64,000 bases of DNA from Candidatus Obscuribacterales bacterium (GTDB lineage: Bacteria > Cyanobacteriota > Vampirovibrionia > Obscuribacterales > Obscuribacteraceae). Under the pieces are notes generated by a model. That model searched no databases, was not told the DNA's origin, and saw only the letters and a list, made by a program, of their open reading frames with translations. Shown here piece by piece: positions 24,973 to 33,009 of the stretch; positions within the stretch are counted from its first letter, which is position 1, and every line of letters begins with the position of its first letter. The position numbers and the translations under genes were made by a program. Location: positions 44,925 to 108,924 of the forward strand of contig JARLHI010000009.1 in NCBI GenBank assembly GCA_031292355.1. Reading direction: 5' to 3'.

Positions 24973-26421
24973 CTATTTCGTGACGCCTATTTCAATGTTG
25001 CGAAAACGTGCCGGAGCCGCTCCATGTCCTGTCCACATCGTCTGGCACGGCTGACCTTTGCCGCAATTGGGTACGCCCCAGTCGATATAGCTTTCTTGGC
25101 TGCAAATAGCATCGCAGCTATTCCAGAAAGGAGTTGTGATCCCGCCGTAGCTTGGATTTTTTAATAGTCTGGTAATTTTGCCGCCTTTGATTTCATAGCC
25201 GGCTTCCATGCCAAATTGAAAATTGTAGCGTTTATCGTCAATCGACCAGGATTTATTTGTTTCCATCAAAATGCCATCTTCTGTGTCAGCGACTAAATCA
25301 GCTAGACTGCCAGCTGAACCGGGGCGAAGTGAGATGTTGGTCATGCGAATAATCGGTTGATTGTTCCACCCCTGGGCTCTGACTGCGCCACCGCTTCGCG
25401 CTAGTCCAATCAAATTTGCGGTATCTCGCGAACTTAAATAACCGACAAAAACGCCGTTTTTAACAAGATCTACACATTGCGCCTGAACCCCTTCATCGTC
25501 GAAAGCAAATCCACCTAGAGCACCGCTTGCGGTGGCATCTGCGACAAGGTTGACAATCGACGAACCATATTGCAAATTACCTAGCATCGAAGGAGTAAGG
25601 AAACTTGTACCGGCGAAATTGGCTTCGTGCCCTAAAGCTCGGTCTAATTCACTTGGGTGTCCGCACGACTCGTGCACCTGTAAAGCAAGCTGTGAAGCAC
25701 CCACGATCACATCTGCTCGGCCCTTTTCGCACTCGGGCGCGGTTAATAGAGCAACTGCTTCTTCGGCAATGCGTTGAGCGTTTTGGGGCAATTGCCATTT
25801 GTCTACAATTTCCCAGCCGGCGTTTTCGTGCTGTCCACCAAATGAATTTGGCCACGAGCGCTTTTGTCTGTCGTCTGGCGAAAATGCATTTGCTTCAATG
25901 CCGCACGACGAGCGGATGAAGGTTTGATCGATGCAACTTCCTTCGCTGGAAACAAAGAGTTTGCGCTCTTTGGTGAAAGTCATTTCGCCCTGTGTCATAC
26001 ACACGCCTTCGACAGAACGCATAATGGACGCACACTGCAGCAATACAGCGAGTTTGTCTTCTATGGAAATTTTAAAAGGGTCGATCAAATATGGCGAAAT
26101 CCAGGTGGATTGATAAGCCGGTTCCGCAGCGAGAGTGATAGGTGGTGACACGCAGGACGCCGACGCTCGCGCTACTGCCACCGCCCTTTTGACGGCATTG
26201 TCTACTCCATTTTTAGTCAACTTTTGGGTTGATGCGAAACCCCAGCCACCATCGAATAAAACACGAATGCCGATACCTACGCTTTCAGATAAATTCAGTG
26301 CCGCCAGGCGTTCGTCTTTTGTCTGGATGAATTCACGCTTTTGCCAGATTAATCGAGCGTCTGCGTAGGACGCGCCGAGTTGAGTGGCAATATTGATTGC
26401 GCGGTCGGCCAGTTTTTGCAT
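24973..26421 (-). CDS. tldD: TldD-like zinc metalloprotease subunit
   Basis: 482 residues. The TldD metal motif HExxxH is present as HESCGHPSELD near residue 250, with the C-terminal metal-ligand region QSYIDWGVPNCGKGQPCQTM. The N-terminal domain shows ARLIWQKREFIQTKDERLAA and SVGIGIRVLFDGGWGFAST, typical of this family. It is the catalytic half of the TldD/TldE heterodimer, a cytoplasmic protease that threads extended peptides. GAGGAATC before the ATG gives a strong start. It is upstream of tldE with 10 bases between them, one operon. Confidence 0.9.
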   Translation of the reverse strand: MQKLADRAINIATQLGASYADARLIWQKREFIQTKDERLAALNLSESVGIGIRVLFDGGWGFASTQKLTKNGVDNAVKRAVAVARASASCVSPPITLAAEPAYQSTWISPYLIDPFKISIEDKLAVLLQCASIMRSVEGVCMTQGEMTFTKERKLFVSSEGSCIDQTFIRSSCGIEANAFSPDDRQKRSWPNSFGGQHENAGWEIVDKWQLPQNAQRIAEEAVALLTAPECEKGRADVIVGASQLALQVHESCGHPSELDRALGHEANFAGTSFLTPSMLGNLQYGSSIVNLVADATASGALGGFAFDDEGVQAQCVDLVKNGVFVGYLSSRDTANLIGLARSGGAVRAQGWNNQPIIRMTNISLRPGSAGSLADLVADTEDGILMETNKSWSIDDKRYNFQFGMEAGYEIKGGKITRLLKNPSYGGITTPFWNSCDAICSQESYIDWGVPNCGKGQPCQTMWTGHGAAPARFRNIEIGVTK

Positions 26422-26708
26422 CTTGATTCCTCGGACTGTTTTATTGCTTGGGTTATTCTACTGCGTTCCGGGCGTTTGGTCGCAAAATAGTTTGGCAGAG
26501 AATGACTCCGTTGCAGGTACACGCTGATTCGCTTCTTTCTGTCTATTTCCTGATTTTTAAATACTAAAGAGTATAGTTAACTCCCCCAAAAACAAAAGAA
26601 AAGCGATATCGGTGCCTGCGTCCGCAGCATAAGAAGCGGCGGACGCTGTTGCGTGTTGTGCCACCAGATTTATTGGCAGCTTCTTTGAGATTGTTGTCGA
26701 AGAATGGA

Positions 26709-26858
26709 TTAGGCCGTGGCTTCTTTCGGAAAAAGCTTGAGGCTGACCGTCCATCCATTTGCTGAGTTTGTCGCCCAGTTGAGAATGCTGCGGTGACCGC
26801 GGTCGTGAAGGACTGAACGCGCCCTGGTGAGCGTGTCAGTTCCGGGGGCATTTTCCAT
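26709..26858 (-). CDS. Possible small gene or gene remnant, 49 residues
   Basis: The minus frame from the ATG at 26858 (three GTG codons precede it) to TAA at 26709 encodes a protein-like sequence, MENAPGTDTLTRARSVLHDR then LNWATNSANGWTVSLKLF. The frame stays open and protein-like for about 30 codons upstream (GFADRCTTEFDRLVGLYTKG) but without a start codon before a TGA. It may be the 3' part of a decayed gene or use a GTG start. The rest of 26422-27000 holds no other supported gene. Confidence 0.3.
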   Translation of the reverse strand: MENAPGTDTLTRARSVLHDRGHRSILNWATNSANGWTVSLKLFPKEATA

Positions 26859-26940
26859 CACCACCACTTGCGAATCGCCTTTGGTGTAGAGTCCAACGAG
26901 CCTGTCGAATTCGGTTGTGCAGCGGTCGGCAAAGCCGATA

Positions 26941-26974
26941 GCAAGAGTAGCCTTTCACGCATGAGAGGCTACTG
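26941..26974 (-). terminator. Hairpin after the 27001 gene
   Basis: AGTAGCCT (26947-26954) and AGGCTACT (26967-26974) form an 8-bp stem; on the minus strand it is followed by CTTGCT, a poor T-tract. It lies about 30 bases after the stop of the membrane-protein gene. A weak or factor-assisted terminator. Confidence 0.45.
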
Positions 26975-27000
26975 CTGCTTTCTGAAACCTGGCGATGTGG

Positions 27001-27528
27001 CTACTGCGCAGCAAAGTTGTGCAGCACGGTACCGACCGGCACTACCAGTTCGGTTTTGATGAGGGTTTCTTCCTCGGGACTTTGGATGACCCAATGGGCA
27101 AGAGGCGTGGTGGAATAATCGAATTTCCGCACTGTGCGCTTCCAATACCCGACATCTTTAAGGTCGGCATTTTCGATGATTTCGACATTGTCGTTCGCAG
27201 AAATTCTGTACGGCGAGACGCTGCCGTTGTCGTTCTTGACATAGACGTCATATTTCATGACACCGCCAAGCGAGCCAGAGCCCCATACGAAGGAGCCTTG
27301 GGGAGTGCTGGTGGTATGCATTGCCGCCAGAGTGTAGGTGTTGGTAACGAGCTGCCGGGGGACGTAGTGTCTGAGGATGCCAGCGGAAAGTGAGCCGATG
27401 CAGAAGCAAATGAAGCCGCTGACGACGACGATCCCCATGAAGGGTATTTGGGTTTTTCGACAATAGATGGAACCGAGGATGACGAGAACGACGAAGAGTG
27501 CAACGCAGGCGGGAGTGGTATACAACAT
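27001..27528 (-). CDS. Membrane-anchored hypothetical protein, 175 residues
   Basis: GGAAGGACAGCCT precedes the ATG. Two N-terminal hydrophobic helices (about 5-24 and 30-50, FMGIVVVSGFICFCIGSLSA) are followed by a soluble ~115-residue beta-rich domain (MKYDVYVKNDNGSVSPYRIS, ENADLKDVGYWKRTVRKFDY, ELVVPVGTVLHNFAA). I do not recognise the domain. It lies at the downstream end of a minus-strand series of five GC-rich genes running from 30476. Confidence 0.55.
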   Translation of the reverse strand: MLYTTPACVALFVVLVILGSIYCRKTQIPFMGIVVVSGFICFCIGSLSAGILRHYVPRQLVTNTYTLAAMHTTSTPQGSFVWGSGSLGGVMKYDVYVKNDNGSVSPYRISANDNVEIIENADLKDVGYWKRTVRKFDYSTTPLAHWVIQSPEEETLIKTELVVPVGTVLHNFAAQ

Positions 27529-27649
27529 AGGCTGTCCTTCCGAAGTTGGTTGTCTCGTTTGCGATTGTCGTTGGTGGAACCGAGGAAGAGTCTTTGAGAA
27601 CTCTTCCTCGGGTAGATAGGGTCGAGGGAGGCTATTCTGTCTCGCCGTA

Positions 27650-28270
27650 CTACCAGCAATTGACCCAGTGCCAGTCAGGACGGTAGGAATCGCGGTCGAA
27701 CTGAGAATGGACCGAAGGATCGATGATCCAGTTCATCAGGGCCACTGAGTATTGATCGAAAAGCGCGCGATTGGGGTCGTTTTCCGGCACGCGAATGCGA
27801 TCGAAATAGGGGCGCTGCGATGGATCATCGGGACTGAGCAAAAGACCAATGCCGATGGAAGCGGCCGTCCAGAAAGTATCGCTTCCGAGTCGGTTGTGCA
27901 GCGCCCAGTCCCGCGGTCGTTCGCAACTGGCCATCAGCGTCGACTTACCACGTTCGGCGCGCTGGAACAAGACACGTGCAAGAGCTTTGCCTGCCGTCCA
28001 CGCCGTGCCCAGACCGACTGAGTCAGATGAGTCGGTGGGCAGTTGCCAGACGAAAAGCAAGTCGCTCGTCACCTCGACAGAATCGAAGCTGGTTCTCGCC
28101 ATGTCGGTGTCGCCCATGAGCACATGCACCGACTTGCCGACATTTCTGCAGGCTTCGACGATGCTTTGACAGAGCGGATACGTGCTCGAGCGATCGCCAA
28201 TTACAGCGACGCTTTCGCCTTTGTTAACGAAAGCACCAGTGGTAATGGCAGTGGCAACATTGATAGTCAT
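27650..28270 (-). CDS. Hypothetical protein with Rossmann-like N-terminus, 206 residues
   Basis: The ATG at 28270 has AAGGA spacing; the frame extends to 28321 but would overlap the end of the M48 gene. The N-terminal part, GESVAVIGDRSSTYPLCQSI followed by GKSVHVLMGDTDM, alternates beta strands and helices as in a nucleotide-binding fold, and LLFVWQLPTDSSDS continues it. The C-terminal half is helical and aromatic (WHWVNCW at the end). No family is recognised. It starts 40 bases after the protease gene and is probably cotranscribed with it. Confidence 0.5.
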   Translation of the reverse strand: MTINVATAITTGAFVNKGESVAVIGDRSSTYPLCQSIVEACRNVGKSVHVLMGDTDMARTSFDSVEVTSDLLFVWQLPTDSSDSVGLGTAWTAGKALARVLFQRAERGKSTLMASCERPRDWALHNRLGSDTFWTAASIGIGLLLSPDDPSQRPYFDRIRVPENDPNRALFDQYSVALMNWIIDPSVHSQFDRDSYRPDWHWVNCW

Positions 28271-28310
28271 GCTAGCATCCTTCTCAGTTGTTAGTCGTAG
28301 TATCGGCTGT

Positions 28311-29267
28311 TCAAGCAGCAATCAAGGTCTCGATTCTCTCCATGTTTTTCAGGCGCTGGGCGAAGGTCGGATGCGGGTCTAGCGATGCGCTAAATAGCAA
28401 GTTGAGCTTTGAAAAGAAGCCCTTTGCTTTTGCGTCGACGGTCAAGGCCGATTCCATCGCCAGCACCAGTTGGATCCGCTTTGGGCTGTCCTTGAAGTGC
28501 TGTTCGAGATGCTCCAGGGAAAGATCAGGCGCAACTTTGTGCCCGATTGCTGCGAGCATTGGGATGCGCCTGCTTAGAAGGTTGTTGACTATGCCTTCTT
28601 TGCCATTCATCGCCGTGGCAATTGCGTCAGCATGGAACTCGTTCTGACGCGCAAACCAGCCCATGCTTGCAACACCGACCGCCAAAGTGGCACTGGTGAT
28701 CAGCAAGCTTGTGAACAGCTCAAGCCCTTTCATCTCGCAGAGATGATGGGTCGACAACCCGAGCAGAGTGATCAAGGCGACACCGATGAAGATGCAGAGG
28801 GTATGAAGACACTTTTGATGTGCCAGTTCATGAGCCAGAACAGATCGCCGTTCGTCGTCGTCGGCTTTTTCCAGAGAGTCGCTAAGCAACACAATCCACC
28901 CCAACTTTGGGGCGAAAGTGCAGAGCGCATTGCGATCCTCGTGCGGAAAAATGTACAGCACTGGTGCTTTGACCGACAGTGCCGACGCCACTTCCTGAAG
29001 CGTGTCGTTGAGGATTGACCCAACGGTCATGCCCTTCTCGAAGCGGTAGGCTTTGAGCTTGGCGATACTGGAAGAGCCGAGCCGAAAGACGGCGAAAGCA
29101 GTCATGATCACTGCGACCTCGAGCAATGGTTGAACGACGTTGCCGGAGTAAATGCAAACCAGACCCGCAGCCGTCGCCAGAGCCGAAAGATAACTCACCG
29201 CATATGCATGGGAAGTGAGCACGATTCGCGAAATCAATCGCTGCTGATTTGCAGAATTCGAAGACAT
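28311..29267 (-). CDS. M48-family membrane zinc metalloprotease (HtpX-like)
   Basis: 318 residues. HELAH (in VLAHELAHQKCLHT, about residue 145) is the zinc site, and NEFHADAIATAM supplies the third ligand Glu. DPHPTFAQRLKNME near the end is the usual M48 tail. Two hydrophobic helices precede the protease domain and two follow HExxH, as in HtpX, which cleaves misfolded membrane proteins from the cytoplasmic side. VLYIFPHEDRNALCTFAPKL matches the conserved VYV...NAFATG region in a diverged form. The start has only a weak GGGTG site. Confidence 0.85.
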   Translation of the reverse strand: MSSNSANQQRLISRIVLTSHAYAVSYLSALATAAGLVCIYSGNVVQPLLEVAVIMTAFAVFRLGSSSIAKLKAYRFEKGMTVGSILNDTLQEVASALSVKAPVLYIFPHEDRNALCTFAPKLGWIVLLSDSLEKADDDERRSVLAHELAHQKCLHTLCIFIGVALITLLGLSTHHLCEMKGLELFTSLLITSATLAVGVASMGWFARQNEFHADAIATAMNGKEGIVNNLLSRRIPMLAAIGHKVAPDLSLEHLEQHFKDSPKRIQLVLAMESALTVDAKAKGFFSKLNLLFSASLDPHPTFAQRLKNMERIETLIAA

Positions 29268-29321
29268 AGGTCACCCATTGGGTTGGTTGCAGGTTGCAGA
29301 AATGCTACTGGTTCGGAAGCT

Positions 29322-29810
29322 CTATGCGGGCACCCGAATATCCTTGAGCGTGAAGTACGAGCCACTGTCGATGTCTCGTTTCGTGTATTCGAATTCAGCG
29401 TGAACCGAGCCTTCGAACTTAGCCAGGTCGAAGTCGAAGCTGACACCGAGGGCGATGGCAGCGACGATGCATTTGTCCATGATGCTGGCATGAACGCTGA
29501 GCGGCAGATGCAACGCTTCGGAGACGAGCAGGGCGTGCCGGAGCATGAGCTGGAAGTCTTCGCTCCAATACTCCCAACCGGTAGTGCTCTCCCAGTTGAA
29601 CTGGTTGAACATCATGCCGAAGGCCTTTGAATGTTTGCCCAGCTTTTCGCCCAGGTTTTCGTTGGCCTCGCGGATAGCGGAGTTCGCCACATGGCGCTCG
29701 CTGTCGAAGTCGTAGTTCGGCCGGTGCGGAGCAAAATCAGCTTCGGGCACGAGATTGCGCGCGAAGATGCTCACGCCTTTTCCAGCAGGCTTTTCCAGGG
29801 ACAAAAACAT
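29322..29810 (-). CDS. Hypothetical protein, 162 residues
   Basis: The best start is the ATG at 29810, preceded by GGAGAGAAG; longer starts have none. The protein is soluble, with a central aromatic and helical stretch (GMMFNQFNWESTTGWEYWSE, FQLMLRHALLVSEALHLPLS) and an acidic beta-rich end (SVHAEFEYTKRDIDSG). No known motif or family. It lies within the minus-strand run between two membrane-associated genes. Confidence 0.5.
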   Translation of the reverse strand: MFLSLEKPAGKGVSIFARNLVPEADFAPHRPNYDFDSERHVANSAIREANENLGEKLGKHSKAFGMMFNQFNWESTTGWEYWSEDFQLMLRHALLVSEALHLPLSVHASIMDKCIVAAIALGVSFDFDLAKFEGSVHAEFEYTKRDIDSGSYFTLKDIRVPA

Positions 29811-29900
29811 TCTTCTCTCCATTTTTCGATGTCTCAGACGAGCCGAGCAGGCGACGATATTGGTCATCGCCTGCTCGCTCAAATACCAGGTGCGAGACGA

Positions 29901-30476
29901 CTATTCAGCCTCGGTCACAATTTGCGGTACAGGCGGTGCCGGCCAGATGTATTCGGCGCTCTTGAAGTAGACGAAACTGACCGCGATCATCGTTGTAGAG
30001 GCGAAAACAAAGGCCCAGAAGCCATCCATGTTCAGATAACCAGGATAGATGCTGACGACTGCAACCTCGATGAGTGGCATTAACAGTAAGCCAAGCCACG
30101 CCGATGCAAACAGCCAAACGAATCGCTGACCATTGGCCATGCGTTTTAAAGTCAGCCTCATCTCGAGCGCAAACACCGAGCCAGATATGTGTGCAATGGC
30201 TACGATCACTGCCGCTGTGGCTGCTGCTCCGTAGATGGTGCCGTCGAAGGCAACGCCAGGCAGCAGTGGACAGAAGTAGAACAGCGAAAGTGCGATGATG
30301 ACGGCATAGCCGAAAAGCAAGCTTACCGATCGCCGCGACTTAAATGACTCCACGAAGGGGTTGCCTGTCTTGCACACGCGGTCGTAAGCAGCTTGGGCTT
30401 CTGCGCGTTGAAGGGCCGTTTCGCGGGACTTCCTGCTTGACGTGTCTCCAAAAGTGTCTCTGATGTCATAGTACAT
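29901..30476 (-). CDS. Four-helix membrane protein, 191 residues
   Basis: CGGAG at 7-base spacing precedes the ATG. A polar, charged N-terminus (~50 residues, many Arg) is followed by four hydrophobic segments (VSLLFGYAVIIALSLFYFCP; IYGAAATAAVIVAIAHISGS; FVWLFASAWLGLLLMPLIEV; FWAFVFASTTMIAVSFVYF). No transporter signature is seen. It is the first gene of the 27-30.5 kb minus-strand run. Function unknown. Confidence 0.55.
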   Translation of the reverse strand: MYYDIRDTFGDTSSRKSRETALQRAEAQAAYDRVCKTGNPFVESFKSRRSVSLLFGYAVIIALSLFYFCPLLPGVAFDGTIYGAAATAAVIVAIAHISGSVFALEMRLTLKRMANGQRFVWLFASAWLGLLLMPLIEVAVVSIYPGYLNMDGFWAFVFASTTMIAVSFVYFKSAEYIWPAPPVPQIVTEAE

Positions 30477-30651
30477 TGGAATCTCCGGTGCTTTGATTTG
30501 ACTCTCAAACTAACAAACCCACGGGGGCGGATTGGGTTGCCCCAATTGGTCCACATGTATTGCTTGTGTCAGACGCTCTCTTGCGGCGACTGAAAAGGCA
30601 GAGCCATTTCGAACACACAGAGGCTTTCTCTCTGCTGGATTGTGTTCGTTC

Positions 30652-30689
30652 AGAAGAAAAAGCAGGGGATGACAGCTGTCACCCCCTGC
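30652..30689 (-). terminator. Terminator of the S1-domain gene
   Basis: GCAGGGG-A-TGACAGCTGTCA-C-CCCCTGC (30662-30689) is a long near-perfect stem with a palindromic centre; on the minus strand TTTTTCTTC follows. It starts about 50 bases after the stop of the 30742-32589 gene. Confidence 0.88.
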
Positions 30690-30741
30690 CCTTTCAAACA
30701 TCACGTCTTGGTGACAGATTGCTCTGCCGATTTAACGCGCC

Positions 30742-32589
30742 TCAGTTGGTCGCTTCTTTCGACACAGAAGGAAACGATTCGATGACGATGTGAAAGTTGC
30801 GCTTCTCGGGATTGACCGAGGTGATGCGCACATTGAGCCTGGTGTCGGCCCGCAGCTTGTCCTTCACTTCTGCCAGATTGGGGATTTCCCGCACCGCCAG
30901 AATGCCATCGATGGGTCCTCCCAACAGAACATAGAAGCAATGCTCCGACCGCCTGCGTTGGACAATGCCCAGCTGGACATCGCCAATTGGCAGGCAGCTC
31001 AGATAATGGCTGATCGGGTCGACAACGCACAACAGAGTCGTTTTCGCGAATCCGTTGGCGGCCACCGTCACCACCTTCACCTTCACTTCGTCGTCCACTT
31101 TGACGACCAGTCGGTCATGTCGTACGCCTGCACTGCCGCCCTTTTCGCGAAAGCCGAGGAAGCCTTCGTTACCGAGAGCATCTTGTACGATCACGCCGAA
31201 CTTGGCGAATCGCACCACCTTCATCGTCACCTCGTCGCCGGCAACGAGCATCGGACGCAAGCCCAACACCCGCTCAGGCTCGTGGTTCCCCGTCATGAGA
31301 GAATCGGAAGGCACGCTCGCGAGGAGCGGCCTGCCGTGAGCCGGTACATGGACGTCCGGCATGATGATGACGTTGACACGGTCAGCCGTATCTTCCGTCC
31401 TCACGGCACCCTTCTTCTCCTTCTTCGGGGGCTGCGCCTTCTTCGCCGCTTTCGCCTGCTGGGCAGGCTTGACGGCTGCGGGCGGCGCGACCTTGACCGG
31501 GGCGGTCTTGGCCGGCTGCACGACTTCGACTGGCTTGACGTCGGTTTTCGCTGTCGAGAGAGCCGCTGCCGGCGCTTCGTAGGCGTAGACTCCCGTCAAC
31601 TGCACCGCCGCCTCCTGAACGACTTCCGGAGTGATGTCGGCGATGAGGCTGGCAGCGATGATCACCTTGTTCGACACGCCGGGGGCGCGTTTCACAGTCA
31701 GGCGATTGCACTGCTTCTGGGCGCGTTTGTCGAAGTAGAGGTTGAACTTCAGAACCTGAGCCACATTCACGCAATGCCGGATGAAGGCGCTGTTGTGAAT
31801 GTCCTCCCAGACGATTGCTTCGAACCCGTGCGAGTCCAGCAACCGCCCGGTCGAATTGAGGCTGTCGGCGACGAACTGCATCTCGGGCTGAGCTTGCAAA
31901 TCGTAGGCACTGAAGTCATGCAACGCCTTGGAGAACGCCAACAGCTTCCAGCCGTTCGCGTTGTGCAGGGTGATCTCGAAACAGGATGAGTCACCGAGCG
32001 TCAGCGACAGATACGAGTCGGCGTCCGCCTTGTCGAGAATGGAAAGACCGAGATTGGCCTCACCCTCGATGGTTGCCAGAACGTCTTCCGACGCGTGGGA
32101 ACCGGCGAGCGCGTCGAGCACCCCGAAGTTCAAGTCGCTGAGTTCGTCTTCGTCGCCGATGCGTACTTCGCCAGTTTCTTCGGCCAGCTTTTCGGCGTTC
32201 TTGATGCGCTTGGCGGCGCGGGAGGCGAGTTCGTCTTCGGCTTCGATGGTTGCCGGTGTCGACGAGACCGTGAAGACCGGGCGACCGACGAGAGCGAATT
32301 CGCTGTCGGTTTCGGTGGTGGAGGTGGCTTCGAATGCGACGTCACGAGCTTCATCGCGCTCGGAAATTTCGCTTGCATCGCTTTCGTCAAAAACGTGGCC
32401 TGTATACATGGTGGTCATGATGGTTTCCTTCGGGCTGGTGGTAAGTGAATTGTCGGGACTGACGTAACTTCTGCCGATCTCTTCAGCGGGGATGGTGCTG
32501 TGAGTCGTAGAGGAGTGATGTCGGTCGGAAAAAGCTTCTGCGGTTGCATTGGAAGCCTGGATAGTGTCTGCGTGATTGAACGGATTCAT
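30742..32589 (-). CDS. Protein with two C-terminal S1 RNA-binding domains
   Basis: 615 residues. The last ~170 residues hold two S1-like OB folds: VTMKVVRFAKFGVIVQDALG with EGFLGFRE, and LGIVQRRRSEHCFYVLLGGP with IDGILAVREIP then LNVRITSVNPEKRNFHI. The middle has an Ala/Lys/Pro-rich linker (AKKAQPPKKEKK). The N-terminal ~350 residues are acidic and unfamiliar. S1 pairs bind RNA in ribosomal protein S1, RNase E or PNPase relatives; no nuclease motif is seen. Two starts have good sites: ATG 32589 (AGGAG) and ATG 32418 (AAGGA, begins MTTMYTGHVFDESDASE), so two forms may be made. Confidence 0.75.
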   Translation of the reverse strand: MNPFNHADTIQASNATAEAFSDRHHSSTTHSTIPAEEIGRSYVSPDNSLTTSPKETIMTTMYTGHVFDESDASEISERDEARDVAFEATSTTETDSEFALVGRPVFTVSSTPATIEAEDELASRAAKRIKNAEKLAEETGEVRIGDEDELSDLNFGVLDALAGSHASEDVLATIEGEANLGLSILDKADADSYLSLTLGDSSCFEITLHNANGWKLLAFSKALHDFSAYDLQAQPEMQFVADSLNSTGRLLDSHGFEAIVWEDIHNSAFIRHCVNVAQVLKFNLYFDKRAQKQCNRLTVKRAPGVSNKVIIAASLIADITPEVVQEAAVQLTGVYAYEAPAAALSTAKTDVKPVEVVQPAKTAPVKVAPPAAVKPAQQAKAAKKAQPPKKEKKGAVRTEDTADRVNVIIMPDVHVPAHGRPLLASVPSDSLMTGNHEPERVLGLRPMLVAGDEVTMKVVRFAKFGVIVQDALGNEGFLGFREKGGSAGVRHDRLVVKVDDEVKVKVVTVAANGFAKTTLLCVVDPISHYLSCLPIGDVQLGIVQRRRSEHCFYVLLGGPIDGILAVREIPNLAEVKDKLRADTRLNVRITSVNPEKRNFHIVIESFPSVSKEATN

Positions 32590-33009
32590 GGTGAGCTCCT
32601 GACCGGTCTAGCCGGATTGGTTGGTGGTGGAGACCCAAAGGAGAGAAAAGGATTTTTCGCTCCAGCGCCGGTCAAACACTTTTCTAAACTCGCCCGAGGG
32701 TAAACCAATACGAAAAGCTCCGAAGCTTGCACAAAGGGGCTGGTTTCGTGATGTGATTTACTGTTTGTGTCTCGATGCCTGGTTTTTGAAGAAGTGAATG
32801 AACGTATCTTGACCCTCTCTTTTTAGAGGGTTGCCAAGCAAGTTAATTTAGTTCAGATGCTTTACCTGCAGCATAGCTCTGAAACCCACTAAAATTCACT
32901 GATCTCGCAGATGCGCGCGAAGCAAAACACCTTCATCCGAGCTTTCAGACGGAGGTGTTTTCGTAATTTACGCAGAGGCGCTTGGCCTAGCTATCACTAG
33001 TTCGCAGAG
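32590..33009. other. Intergenic region with the proS terminator
   Basis: About 420 bases between two minus-strand genes. The left part is the leader of the S1-domain gene. No supported gene. The right part contains the hairpin listed at 32924-32961. Confidence 0.5.
32924..32961 (-). terminator. Probable terminator after proS
   Basis: AAAACACCT (32924-32932) and AGGTGTTTT (32953-32961) form a 9-bp stem, extended by CCG/CGG inside. The arm itself supplies the T run on the minus strand. It lies about 50 bases after the proS stop. Confidence 0.65.

Noticed and set aside
27546..27585. GCGATTGTC followed by GTTGGTGGAA upstream of the 27528 gene
   Set aside because: It recalls the repeat module, but the second 10-mer is missing at 24 bases and mismatches are many; not counted as a copy.
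30790..31989. 399-codon ORF opposite the S1-domain gene
   Set aside because: Arg/His/Leu-rich sequence typical of an antisense frame; no ribosome-binding site.
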